Assembly (NCBI GenBank): GCA_963643225.1
Contig: CAVIIX010000015.1
Location: forward strand, 1 to 41,937
Reading direction: 5' to 3'
From: UBA1258 sp963643225
GTDB lineage: Bacteria; Bacillota; Clostridia; Lachnospirales; Lachnospiraceae
DNA length: 41,937 bases
The position numbers were made by a program, and so were the translations under genes. The notes under the pieces were generated by a model. That model saw nothing but the letters and a program-made list of their open reading frames with translations, did no database searches and had not been told where the DNA came from. Below, one piece after another: positions 32,495-41,379 of this stretch (the first letter of the stretch is position 1; the number at the start of each line of letters is the position of its first letter).

Positions 32495-33880
32495 TTAAAG
32501 ATTAGATAAAAATTTATCAATACCTTGAGCTGCAGCCTTACCTGCACCCATTGCAAGAATAACTGTTGCAGCACCCGTAACAGCATCACCGCCTGCGTAA
32601 ACACCAGTCTTTGATGTCTTGCCAAACTGTTCTTCTGCAACGATACATTTTCTTTTGTTAACCTCAAGCCCCTTTGTGGTAGATGAAATTAATGGATTAG
32701 GGCTTGTACCAAGGGACATGATAACAGCATCCACATCGATGATAAATTCAGAGCCGGGAATTTCAACAGGTGAACGTCTGCCTGATTCATCGGGCTCACC
32801 AAGTTCCATTCTGATGCACTTAATGCCGTTAACCCAGCCGTTTTCATCCTTTAAAATTTCAACAGGGTTTGTAAGAAGATCAAAGATAATACCTTCTTCC
32901 TTTGCATGGTGTACTTCTTCAACTCTTGCGGGAAGTTCTTCCTCAGATCTTCTGTATACAATATGTACCTCTGCGCCAAGTCTTAAAGCTGTTCTTGCAG
33001 CATCCATGGCAACGTTACCGCCGCCTACAACTGCAACTTTTTTAGCTCTCATGATAGGTGTATTCGAGGATTCGTTAAAGGCTTTCATAAGGTTGGATCT
33101 TGTAAGGTATTCATTGGCAGAAAATACACCGTTTGCATTTTCACCAGGAATACCCATAAATTTAGGAAGACCAGCACCTGAACCGATAAATACAGCATCA
33201 AAGCCTTCATCGTTCATAAGCTCATCAACAGTAATTGATTTACCTACTACAACATTTGTTTCGATTTTAACGCCTAAGGATTTAACGTTCTCAATTTCTT
33301 TAGCAACAACCTTTTCTTTTGGAAGTCTGAATTCAGGAATACCGTAAACCAAAACACCACCAGGCTGATGCAAAGCTTCAAAAATAGTAACCTCGTAACC
33401 CATCTTTGCAAGGTCGCCTGCGCAGGTTAAGCCTGCAGGGCCTGAACCGATAACTGCAACACGTTTAGCTTTCTTTTCTTTGGCAGCTACAGGCTTAACG
33501 TTATTTTCGGCAGCATAATCAGCAACAAATCTTTCAAGCTTACCGATTGAAAGAGCTTCTCCCTTAATACCTCTTATGCATTTACCTTCACACTGGGATT
33601 CCTGAGGACATACACGTCCGCATACAGCCGGAAGTGAGCTTGACGCGGAAATAATTTCATAAGCTTTGTCAAAATCACCGTTCTTAACCTGCTCAATAAA
33701 GCCCGGAATATTAATAGAAACAGGACACCCCTTCACACACTGGGCGTTCTTGCAATTGATACATCTTGAGGCTTCTTCCATAGCCTCTTCTTTATTGTAG
33801 CCTAAGCATACTTCTTCAAAGTTGGTGGCACGAACCTTTGGATCCTGCTCACGAACCGGTACCTTCTTTAATACATCCAT
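32495..33880 (-). CDS. nfnB: NfnB-type large subunit / NADPH-dependent glutamate synthase homologue
   Basis: A 461-residue iron-sulfur flavoprotein of the GltD-like family. The N-terminal part binds two [4Fe-4S] clusters: CINCKNAQCVKGCP (about 41-54) and CGRVCPQESQCEGKC (about 88-102). Then come two dinucleotide folds: VAVIGSGPAGLTCAGDLA (FAD) and VAVVGGGNVAMDAARTALRLG (NADPH), and a C-terminal GDAVTGAATVILAMGAGK. With the FAD/NAD-binding subunit directly upstream it forms an NfnAB pair (NADH-dependent reduced ferredoxin:NADP oxidoreductase), an electron-bifurcating NADPH source. Sulfide dehydrogenase (SudAB) pairs look alike and cannot be excluded. No glutamate synthase large subunit is present. 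Confidence 0.88.
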   Translation of the reverse strand: MDVLKKVPVREQDPKVRATNFEEVCLGYNKEEAMEEASRCINCKNAQCVKGCPVSINIPGFIEQVKNGDFDKAYEIISASSSLPAVCGRVCPQESQCEGKCIRGIKGEALSIGKLERFVADYAAENNVKPVAAKEKKAKRVAVIGSGPAGLTCAGDLAKMGYEVTIFEALHQPGGVLVYGIPEFRLPKEKVVAKEIENVKSLGVKIETNVVVGKSITVDELMNDEGFDAVFIGSGAGLPKFMGIPGENANGVFSANEYLTRSNLMKAFNESSNTPIMRAKKVAVVGGGNVAMDAARTALRLGAEVHIVYRRSEEELPARVEEVHHAKEEGIIFDLLTNPVEILKDENGWVNGIKCIRMELGEPDESGRRSPVEIPGSEFIIDVDAVIMSLGTSPNPLISSTTKGLEVNKRKCIVAEEQFGKTSKTGVYAGGDAVTGAATVILAMGAGKAAAQGIDKFLSNL

Positions 33881-33892
33881 GATTGTTCCTCC

Positions 33893-34768
33893 TTAGCAGT
33901 TTCCGCATCCGCCGTGGTGAGTATCTCCTTCTTTTGCAGCAAGGAAAGCTCTGCCTTCAGCAGTCTTATATAATGTCTGACGCTTCATAGCTTCATCAAA
34001 GTCAACTAAATGTCCATCAAATTCTGGACCGTCTACGCATGCAAATTTAACCTTGTCGCCAACAGTAACTCTGCATGCACCGCACATACCTGTACCGTCT
34101 ACCATAATGGGATTTAAGGATACAACAGTTGGAATGTTAAGCTCTTTTGTTAACTTACATACAAACTTCATCATAATCATTGGACCGATGGCAACACATA
34201 CATCGTAGTGCCTGCCTTCATCTACAAGATCCTGAATAGTCTTTGTAACCATACCGCTTCGGCCATAAGAGCCGTCATCGGTGGTGATATAAAGATTTGT
34301 GGCAACGCTCTTCATTTCTTCTTCAAGAATAAGTAAATCCTTGGTTTTTGAGCCAACGATAACATCTGAATCAACGCCGTTTTCCTTAAGCCATTTAACC
34401 TGTGGGTAAACGGGGGCTGTGCCGACACCGCCTGCAACAAATAAAATATTCTTTTCCTTAAGCTTTGAAATTTCTTCGGTGCAGAATTCTGAAGGGCATC
34501 CTAAGGGACCTACAAAATCATGGAAGGAATCTCCTGCCTTTAAGCCTGACATAAACTGTGTGCCTGCGCCTACAATCTGAAATACAATAGTAATAGTTCC
34601 TTCGTTTCTGTCATAGTCACAGATGGTAAGTGGAATTCTCTCACTGTCTTTATCTGTTCTGACAATTACAAACTGTCCCGGTAAACAGGACTTTGCTACT
34701 CTTGGAGCCTTAACAACCATTTCATAAATATTTGTGGTAAGCTCCTGTGCCTTTAAAATTTGGTACAT
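33893..34768 (-). CDS. nfnA: NfnA-type small subunit (ferredoxin-NADP reductase-like, [2Fe-2S])
   Basis: This 291-residue protein belongs to the dihydroorotate-dehydrogenase electron-transfer subunit family. It has the FAD segment GQFVIVRTD and RIPLTICDYD, an NAD-binding domain with LFVAGGVGTAPVYPQVKWL, and a C-terminal cysteine cluster DGTGMCGACRVTVGDKVKFACVDGPEFDGH (in part) typical of the [2Fe-2S] site. It ends with a Cys-rich tail HHGGCGNC, which is worth noting. It lies 12 nt before nfnB. AAGAAAGG about 9 nt before the ATG is the ribosome site. Confidence 0.88.
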   Translation of the reverse strand: MYQILKAQELTTNIYEMVVKAPRVAKSCLPGQFVIVRTDKDSERIPLTICDYDRNEGTITIVFQIVGAGTQFMSGLKAGDSFHDFVGPLGCPSEFCTEEISKLKEKNILFVAGGVGTAPVYPQVKWLKENGVDSDVIVGSKTKDLLILEEEMKSVATNLYITTDDGSYGRSGMVTKTIQDLVDEGRHYDVCVAIGPMIMMKFVCKLTKELNIPTVVSLNPIMVDGTGMCGACRVTVGDKVKFACVDGPEFDGHLVDFDEAMKRQTLYKTAEGRAFLAAKEGDTHHGGCGNC

Positions 34769-34798
34769 GATATCTAACCTTTCTTAAATAATTTTTAT

Positions 34799-36232
34799 TT
34801 AAAAGCGAGAAAGTACGTACTCATCGCTCGAATAATCAACAACGTAAACAGATAAATCATCACCACTTACAGCATAAATAACGCCTGTAGGAGTTTCATT
34901 GCCTGCTTCATCACGAATATATTCATGAACAAAATAACAGTTACCGTAATCGCTTAAGGTAAATAAATCCCTGTAATATAAAAGTGCCATTCCGCTTACG
35001 CCTATCTTTGTGGAGCCATCATAATAATATCCGTTTGAAACAAGATAATTTGAAAGCGCTGCAACTGCCTCTGCAGGAGTATAAACAGGGTCCGCATAAT
35101 AGGTATAGATTCTTTCTACAATTGAACTTTGTGTCCCATCACTTGCATAAGACATAAATTTAAAGGTAGTGGTGCCTGCAGGCATAAGAATAGGTGAATG
35201 ATATCTCTTTGAATTCTTATCCGGATCCGTTCCATCCATTGTGTAATAAAGAGTATACATAATTGGAACCTCACACTCTATATAAGTAGGTTCATCATAT
35301 TCACCGGAATCAGTTAAAATTGTAGGCTCGAATGTAAAGGGTACATCAATTAAATATTTCTTTTTTACAACTTCACTTGTAATTCCGTATTTGTTTACAT
35401 ACATTGCAGAAATTGTGTAGCTTCCGTATTCAAGGGAAACAGGTGTATAAAATACATCCGATTCTGTTGTGGGTACGCTTCCGTCAACGGTATAATAAAT
35501 TTTACCTAAGCCGCCTTCAGCTGATATCTTTAAGGTTTTGGTTTCTTCATAGGTGCCTTCGTCAAGACTGAAAACCGGTGTGAGCACTAAGAAATCCGAA
35601 TACTCTTCTAAAATTACCGAATCAGTACAGGAAGAAAGAATATTTGAAACCTCCTCATAATTTTCCGAAGCAGAATATAAAGCAAACACCTTTCTATAGG
35701 CATTTTCTTTATCCTTAGTCGGAAAATTTCCTCCGTAAATATCTGAAAGTGTTGCAATTGCATCATTATCCCTTCCAAGAGAATAATAATAATCTGCAAT
35801 GGTAAATAAAAGTTCACTTGAAGGCTTTAATTTATAAGCCGTCTGAAGAGCTGAAATTGCAGACAATAAATCATTATCATTAACCTTTTCCTGTGCAAAT
35901 TCTATCTGGTATTCATAGGAATTCTGCATAGAAATTTTCTTACCAAGAAAAATTGCCGCAGCTATAATAATTGCAATAATAACGCCAAGTACCACATAAA
36001 AGGCCTTACCGGATTTTGTGCGCTCCAAAATCATCGAAATGAGATTTGGATCTTCATCAAAATCAATATCGTAATCCTTGGCAAATTCATTATTTACTAT
36101 TTCAGACATGGTCTTTTTCATTTCTTCTTCAACATCGATTTCCAAGTCAGGAACAATCTGAAGCTCAGCGCCACATCCTTCACAATACATTTTCCCTTCA
36201 GGAATGTTACTTCCGCAAATAGGACATTTCAT
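34799..36232 (-). CDS. Zinc-ribbon, TPR-like, CHB_HEX_C membrane protein
   Basis: A 477-residue protein with unusual architecture. An N-terminal zinc ribbon (C3-x2-C6, C17-x2-C20), an acidic linker and one membrane helix (about 78-97, YVVLGVIIAIIIAAAIFLG) come first. TPR-like repeats follow (about 110-200, DLLSAISALQTAYKLKPSSE, DYYYSLGRDNDAIATL). Then come two chitobiase C-terminal-type domains: FSLDEGTYEETKTLKIS with IYYTVDGSVPTTES, and DSGEYDEPTYIECEV with LYYTMDGTDPDKNS. The C-terminal part has an unassigned domain (about 370-477). The ribbon should be cytosolic and the rest outside. Function is unknown; surface binding of polymers is only a guess. It follows folD's upstream flank with 14 nt gap. 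Confidence 0.8.
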   Translation of the reverse strand: MKCPICGSNIPEGKMYCEGCGAELQIVPDLEIDVEEEMKKTMSEIVNNEFAKDYDIDFDEDPNLISMILERTKSGKAFYVVLGVIIAIIIAAAIFLGKKISMQNSYEYQIEFAQEKVNDNDLLSAISALQTAYKLKPSSELLFTIADYYYSLGRDNDAIATLSDIYGGNFPTKDKENAYRKVFALYSASENYEEVSNILSSCTDSVILEEYSDFLVLTPVFSLDEGTYEETKTLKISAEGGLGKIYYTVDGSVPTTESDVFYTPVSLEYGSYTISAMYVNKYGITSEVVKKKYLIDVPFTFEPTILTDSGEYDEPTYIECEVPIMYTLYYTMDGTDPDKNSKRYHSPILMPAGTTTFKFMSYASDGTQSSIVERIYTYYADPVYTPAEAVAALSNYLVSNGYYYDGSTKIGVSGMALLYYRDLFTLSDYGNCYFVHEYIRDEAGNETPTGVIYAVSGDDLSVYVVDYSSDEYVLSRF

Positions 36233-36246
36233 AAAAAATCCTCACA

Positions 36247-37080
36247 TTATAAAATTGCTTCAACGCAGTTATTCATAAGCATGGCGATTGTCATAGGACC
36301 TACACCGCCTGGAACCGGTGTAATCTTTGAAACATGAGCTTTTACATCTTCAAAGTCGACATCGCCGCACATCTTATTATTTTCATCTCTGTGAATACCT
36401 ACGTCAATCACCACAGCACCTTCTTTAATAAAATCCTTATTAACAAATTTAGGCTTTCCTATTGCAACAATTAAAATATCCGCCTGCCTGCAGATTTCCT
36501 TTAAATTTTCCGTTTTGGAATGACACACGGTAACTGTTGCATTTTCCTTAAGCATAAGTAAAGCCATGGGCTTACCCACAATATTGGAACGTCCGATTAC
36601 AACACAGTGCTTACCCTGAATCTGTACCCCGCTTCTTTTTAAAAGCTGAATAACGCCTGCAGGAGTACAGGATACAAAGCCCTTAGTGCCGGTACAAAGT
36701 GCACCAACATTTGCAATATGGAATCCGTCCACATCCTTTTTAGGATCAATGCTTAAAATAACCTTATCTTCATCAATACCCTTTGGAAGAGGAAGCTGTA
36801 CCAAAATACCTGTTACATCCTTTCTCTGATTCAATTCTTTAATAGTCTCTAAAAGCTTTTCTTCTGTTGTATTTTCAGAAAGCTCATAGGAAATAGAACC
36901 GATACCGATGTATTCACAGGCTTTCTTTTTGTTTTTAACATAAATAGAGGAAGCAGGGTCGTTTCCTACCTGAATTACAGCCAGAGAAGCATTTTTTCCC
37001 TGCGCCTTTAATTTACTTACCTTTTCTTTAAGTTCATCCTTAATCTGTTGAGAAATAAGCTTGCCATCAATTATTTCCAT
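36247..37080 (-). CDS. folD: Methylenetetrahydrofolate dehydrogenase/cyclohydrolase
   Basis: FolD interconverts 5,10-methylene-THF, methenyl-THF and 10-formyl-THF with NADP. The 277-residue protein has SSIYVKNKKKACEYIGI, with the catalytic Lys of the YVxxKxK motif, GILVQLPLPKGID, DPKKDVDGFH, the Rossmann segment VIGRSNIVGKPMALLML and a late TPVPGGVGPMT. Length is standard. It starts 10 nt after fhs, so the two steps from formate to methylene-THF are encoded together. Confidence 0.97.
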   Translation of the reverse strand: MEIIDGKLISQQIKDELKEKVSKLKAQGKNASLAVIQVGNDPASSIYVKNKKKACEYIGIGSISYELSENTTEEKLLETIKELNQRKDVTGILVQLPLPKGIDEDKVILSIDPKKDVDGFHIANVGALCTGTKGFVSCTPAGVIQLLKRSGVQIQGKHCVVIGRSNIVGKPMALLMLKENATVTVCHSKTENLKEICRQADILIVAIGKPKFVNKDFIKEGAVVIDVGIHRDENNKMCGDVDFEDVKAHVSKITPVPGGVGPMTIAMLMNNCVEAIL

Positions 37081-37090
37081 AATTAATCTC

Positions 37091-38761
37091 CTAGAAAAGT
37101 CCCGTTATTTTTCCTTCTTCATTTACATCAATACTGTAGGCTGCCGGGTTTTTGGGTAAACCAGGCATCGTCATAACTGCGCCTGTTAATACAACCAAAA
37201 AGCCTGCACCTGCTGAAATATAGCATTCCCTTACATTTAATGTAAAGCCTTCAGGACGTCCTAAAAGCTTAGGATCGTCTGATAATGAATACTGAGTTTT
37301 TGCAATACATACAGGAACATTACCAAAGCCCAAATCCGTAAGTTTCTTTATTGTCTTTAAAGCTTCTGAAGAGAAAGAAACCGCTTTTGCTCCGTAAATT
37401 TCCTTTGCAATACATTCAATTTTTTCTTTTAAAGGTAATGCGTCTTCATATAAAGGCTTATAATTACTCTTTTTATTTTCTAAGGTATTTAAAACCGCAT
37501 TGGCAAGGTCGATACCGCCTTCGCCGCCCTTTTCCCACACTTTTGATAAAGCAAAATCGCAATTTCTATCTAGACAGAAATTTTTAACAAATTCAAGCTC
37601 TGCTTCTGTATCTGAAGAAAATGCATTAAGGGTAATAACTATCGGTACACCGTATTTTTGTAAATTTTCTATATGCTTTTCTAAATTTACAATACCCTTC
37701 TCTAAAGCTTTTAGGTTTTCTATTGATAAATCTGCTTTTTCAACTCCACCATTATATTTTAAAGCTCTCACGGTTGCAACCAAAACTACACAGTCAGGTT
37801 TAAGATTAGCCTTTCTGCATTTAATATCTAAAAATTTTTCAGCCCCTAAATCAGCACCAAAGCCTGCTTCCGTTACAACGTAATCGGCCATTTTTAAAGC
37901 GTATTTTGTAGCAAGCACCGAATTACAGCCATGAGCAATATTGGCAAAGGGGCCGCCGTGAACAATGGCAGGGGTATGCTCTAAAGTCTGAATTAAATTA
38001 GGCTTTATAGCATCCTTTAAAAGTGCTGCCATGGCACCTACTGCATTTAAATCCTTTGCTGTAACAATATCCCCTTCATAATTATAGCCGATTATGATTT
38101 TAGAAAGTCTGTCCTTTAAGTCTTCTAAAGAATCTGCAAGACACAAAATAGCCATTATTTCACTTGCAACGGTTATTACAAAATGATCTTCTCTTGTAAA
38201 ACCGTCGGATTTGGCACCAAGACCAATTACTATATTTCTTAATGCTCTGTCGTTCATGTCAAGACAGCGCTTCCAGACTATCGAGCGTAAATCAATTCCT
38301 AACTGATTACCCTGCTGAATATGATTATCTATTAATGCAGCAAGCAAATTATTGGCTGAAGTAATTGCATGAAAGTCACCTGTAAAATGAAGGTTTAAAT
38401 CTTCCATAGGCACTACCTGTGCATATCCGCCTCCGGCAGCCCCGCCCTTTATGCCAAAGCACGGACCAAGTGACGGCTCTCTTAGTGCAACCACACACTT
38501 TTTATTCAATTTGTTAAGAGCCTGTGAAAGACCTACACTGGTGGTGGTTTTTCCTTCTCCTGCAGGGGTAGGGTTAATGGCAGTAACTAAAATTAATTTA
38601 CCGTCCTTTTTGTCTTTGTTTGCTTCATACCATTTTGAAGAAATTTTAGCCTTATATTTTCCGTAAAGCTCTAAATCATCCTCTGAAATATCAACCCTTT
38701 TAGCAACTTCCTTAATAGGTAAAAGTGTAGCTTCCTGTGCAATTTCGATGTCAGTCTTCAT
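37091..38761 (-). CDS. fhs: Formate-tetrahydrofolate ligase
   Basis: Fhs makes 10-formyl-THF from formate, THF and ATP, supplying purine and serine synthesis, or the methyl branch of the Wood-Ljungdahl pathway in acetogens. The 556-residue protein has INPTPAGEGKTTTSVGL (P-loop), LREPSLGPCFGIKGGAAGGG, DLNLHFTGDFHAI, and late GFGNVPVCIAKTQYSLSDDP (family signature). Length is standard. No other Wood-Ljungdahl gene is in the window, so acetogenesis cannot be inferred. The 21-nt gap to ftsK leaves no room for a folate riboswitch. Confidence 0.97.
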   Translation of the reverse strand: MKTDIEIAQEATLLPIKEVAKRVDISEDDLELYGKYKAKISSKWYEANKDKKDGKLILVTAINPTPAGEGKTTTSVGLSQALNKLNKKCVVALREPSLGPCFGIKGGAAGGGYAQVVPMEDLNLHFTGDFHAITSANNLLAALIDNHIQQGNQLGIDLRSIVWKRCLDMNDRALRNIVIGLGAKSDGFTREDHFVITVASEIMAILCLADSLEDLKDRLSKIIIGYNYEGDIVTAKDLNAVGAMAALLKDAIKPNLIQTLEHTPAIVHGGPFANIAHGCNSVLATKYALKMADYVVTEAGFGADLGAEKFLDIKCRKANLKPDCVVLVATVRALKYNGGVEKADLSIENLKALEKGIVNLEKHIENLQKYGVPIVITLNAFSSDTEAELEFVKNFCLDRNCDFALSKVWEKGGEGGIDLANAVLNTLENKKSNYKPLYEDALPLKEKIECIAKEIYGAKAVSFSSEALKTIKKLTDLGFGNVPVCIAKTQYSLSDDPKLLGRPEGFTLNVRECYISAGAGFLVVLTGAVMTMPGLPKNPAAYSIDVNEEGKITGLF

Positions 38762-38782
38762 ATACGCTCTCCTAAAATTTAT

Positions 38783-41365
38783 TTAACCGCCGTATTCTTC
38801 AAGATAGTTTTCAAAGTCTTCTCTTGACATAAGAATCTGACGGGCTTTAGTGCCTTCACTACTTCCTAAAACACCTGCATCCGCAAGCTGGTCTACAATA
38901 CGTGCAGCTCTGTTAAAGCCTATTTTAAATTTACGCTGGAGGTTTCCTATAGAAGCATTGTTGGAATCTATAATATAAAAACCTGCATCAGTAAACAAAA
39001 CGTCGTTTTCATCTTCCAAGGCCGCTCCGGAGCCAGTGCCTTGGCTGCCAAAAGCTTTAGCTTCACAGTCTTTAATCTTTGCTTCAATATCAGGATCGTA
39101 ATTGGGGCTTCCCTGCTGCTTTAAGAATTTAACCACATCAATAACTTCCTTATCGGAAACGTAACCGCCCTGTAATCTTACAGGCTTCTTTAGGCCCTTA
39201 GGGAAGAAAAGCATATCGCCCTTACCTAAAAGCTCTTCAGCACCGCCCATATCAAGAATGGTACGTGAGTCAACCTGGCTTGCTACGGCAAACGCAATAC
39301 GGCTTGGCATATTAGCTTTAATTAAGCCTGTGATAACGTCTACTGAAGGACGCTGGGTAGCAATTACAAGGTGTATACCTGCAGCACGTGCAAGCTGTGC
39401 AAGAGAACAGATTGGATCTTCAACTTCCTTACGCTTTTGAAGCATTAAATCTGCCATTTCATCGATAATAATAATGATGTGCGGCATTTTTTCGTTAAAG
39501 GCATCTTCTCCTTTTTCCGCAATAACTCTGTTATATCCTGCAATGTCACGCACATTAAATTCTTCAAATTTATTGAAACGGGCATGCATTTCAGAAACCG
39601 CATAATTTATTGTGGCAGCAGCCTTATCAACCTTTGTGACAACAGGAAGCAAAAGGTGCGGAATGTCATTATAAACGCTTAATTCCACTACCTTAGGGTC
39701 AATCATGATGAATTTAACCTCATCGGGACTTGCCTTATAAATAATACTCATAATCAAAGTATTAATACAAACAGATTTACCTGAACCTGTAGCGCCGGCA
39801 ATAAGCACATGAGGGAAGGAATCAATATCATAAACGATTGTCTTGCCTGCAATATCCTTACCAACCGCAAATGCAAGCTTAGAATTAAAATTTTTAAATT
39901 CAGGCGTATCAATAATATCTCTTAAAGCAACAGACTGAGCCTCTTTATTGGGTACTTCAATACCGATTGCTGCTTTACCCGGAATAGGTGCCTCTATTCT
40001 AATTTCAGATACGGCAAGATTTAATTTAATATCGTCGGATAAGCTCTTAATACGGCTTACCTTCACGCCAAGCTTAGGCTGTAATTCAAATCTTGTAACT
40101 GTAGGGCCCTGGCTGATATCGGTAACCGTAGCTTCAACTCCGAATATTGCAAGTGTATCCTGAAGCTTCGAAGCGGTCTGTTTTATTAAAGCAGCAGAAT
40201 CCTTTGTTTTATTGTCGCTCTTATTAAGTAAATTAAGAGGCGGAAATTTATATTCACCGGTAGGTTTGTAATTAACAGCTGTAACAGCGTTATCTCTGTC
40301 AGCAGGCTTAACAGCCTTAGGCCTTGAGTCGGCTATTTGAGGAGCCTTAAAAGGTTCAGGCTCAAAGCCTTGAATCCTTCTATCCTCATCTTCAAAAGAA
40401 TCTTCAATTATTTCTGTAACCTTACAATTATTTGGAATTCTTGAATAATCAACAGAAAGTGTGGATTCATCAAATCCGTTTAAGGTAATTTCATGAATAT
40501 CATCACTACCCTTTGAAGCATTTTTATCAGGCTCTTTATATGCAGCCCCTAAATCAGTATCTAAAGTTATTCCGGTTAATTTCTGATTTCTCTTTAATAC
40601 CTTTTTATCTTCTTTAGATAATTTTTCTTCTTCCTTTAAGGATTTTTCTGTTTCAATTCTTTTCTTTCTTTCAGCCTTAATATCTTTAGCATGCTCTTCT
40701 CTTTTTTTATCAAGCTTAAGTCTTCTTTCTTCGTAAAGCTCTTCCTTAAACTGCTTGTCTTCAAGTCTTCTTGACTTAATAGATGCCAGAGATTCTCTGG
40801 CTTTATTTATAAGAGTATTTTCTGTAAGTAAAATAATAAAAATAATCGTAAGCACCAAAATAACAAGTACAGTACCCACCGTTGAAAGTGCCTTTAAAAG
40901 CCAGTAATTTAAAACGGATGAAAATATACCGCCACCCCTATGCGTAGAGTATCCGTACATATACATTTCTTTAAAGGAAAAGGCAGTCAAGGATTTTGTA
41001 ATGCCGTTAATTAAATCAATTATCATATCAAGCATTAAGAAAAGTCCAGATAAAGAAATGATTTTTCTTGTGCAGACTGAATTGCCTGCAAAAAATTCTC
41101 CTAATATGAATAAAAAGGCAAAGAAAAGTGCAGCTATATAGTTAAGCACACCAAACAAACCGAAGGTAACGTTTGATAAAACATTACCGACAGTGCCAAT
41201 CAAACCGAAATTACATACAAAGAAAAAGATTGCAATGGATACAGCTATTACGCTTTTAATCTCCTGCCAGATTTCATAATCTTTTTTCGTGCGTTTGTAT
41301 TTAGTTCTTTTATTTGATTTTGTGTAGGTTCTCTTTTTAGAATTGGTAGTTTTTTTAGTAGCCAT
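38783..41365 (-). CDS. ftsK: DNA translocase FtsK/SpoIIIE
   Basis: A membrane-anchored DNA pump that clears or moves chromosomes at the septum or into the spore. The 860-residue protein has a basic N-terminus (MATKKTTNSKKRTYTKSNKR), four membrane helices (about 40-195), a charged linker (about 200-370), and the motor with GATGSGKSVCINTLIMS (Walker A) and HIIIIIDEMADLM (Walker B). The winged-helix gamma domain is at the end (ASIGNLQRKFKIGFNRAARI onward). The ATG at 41365 is preferred: GGAAG sits 5 nt upstream, and the TTG at 41377 lacks a ribosome site. FtsK and SpoIIIE roles cannot be separated by sequence alone. Confidence 0.95.
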   Translation of the reverse strand: MATKKTTNSKKRTYTKSNKRTKYKRTKKDYEIWQEIKSVIAVSIAIFFFVCNFGLIGTVGNVLSNVTFGLFGVLNYIAALFFAFLFILGEFFAGNSVCTRKIISLSGLFLMLDMIIDLINGITKSLTAFSFKEMYMYGYSTHRGGGIFSSVLNYWLLKALSTVGTVLVILVLTIIFIILLTENTLINKARESLASIKSRRLEDKQFKEELYEERRLKLDKKREEHAKDIKAERKKRIETEKSLKEEEKLSKEDKKVLKRNQKLTGITLDTDLGAAYKEPDKNASKGSDDIHEITLNGFDESTLSVDYSRIPNNCKVTEIIEDSFEDEDRRIQGFEPEPFKAPQIADSRPKAVKPADRDNAVTAVNYKPTGEYKFPPLNLLNKSDNKTKDSAALIKQTASKLQDTLAIFGVEATVTDISQGPTVTRFELQPKLGVKVSRIKSLSDDIKLNLAVSEIRIEAPIPGKAAIGIEVPNKEAQSVALRDIIDTPEFKNFNSKLAFAVGKDIAGKTIVYDIDSFPHVLIAGATGSGKSVCINTLIMSIIYKASPDEVKFIMIDPKVVELSVYNDIPHLLLPVVTKVDKAAATINYAVSEMHARFNKFEEFNVRDIAGYNRVIAEKGEDAFNEKMPHIIIIIDEMADLMLQKRKEVEDPICSLAQLARAAGIHLVIATQRPSVDVITGLIKANMPSRIAFAVASQVDSRTILDMGGAEELLGKGDMLFFPKGLKKPVRLQGGYVSDKEVIDVVKFLKQQGSPNYDPDIEAKIKDCEAKAFGSQGTGSGAALEDENDVLFTDAGFYIIDSNNASIGNLQRKFKIGFNRAARIVDQLADAGVLGSSEGTKARQILMSREDFENYLEEYGG

Positions 41366-41379
41366 TTTCACTTCCAAAT

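Noticed and set aside
32619..33347. 242-codon plus-strand frame opposite nfnB
   Set aside because: Long only because of codon bias in the FAD/NADPH-binding region on the other strand; no recognisable protein features.
34799..36232. Assignment as a chitinase or hexosaminidase
   Set aside because: Only the accessory C-terminal-type beta domains are seen; no glycoside hydrolase catalytic domain is present.
38762..38782. Tetrahydrofolate riboswitch upstream of fhs
   Set aside because: Only 21 nt separate ftsK and fhs, too short for the aptamer, and no folded element is visible.
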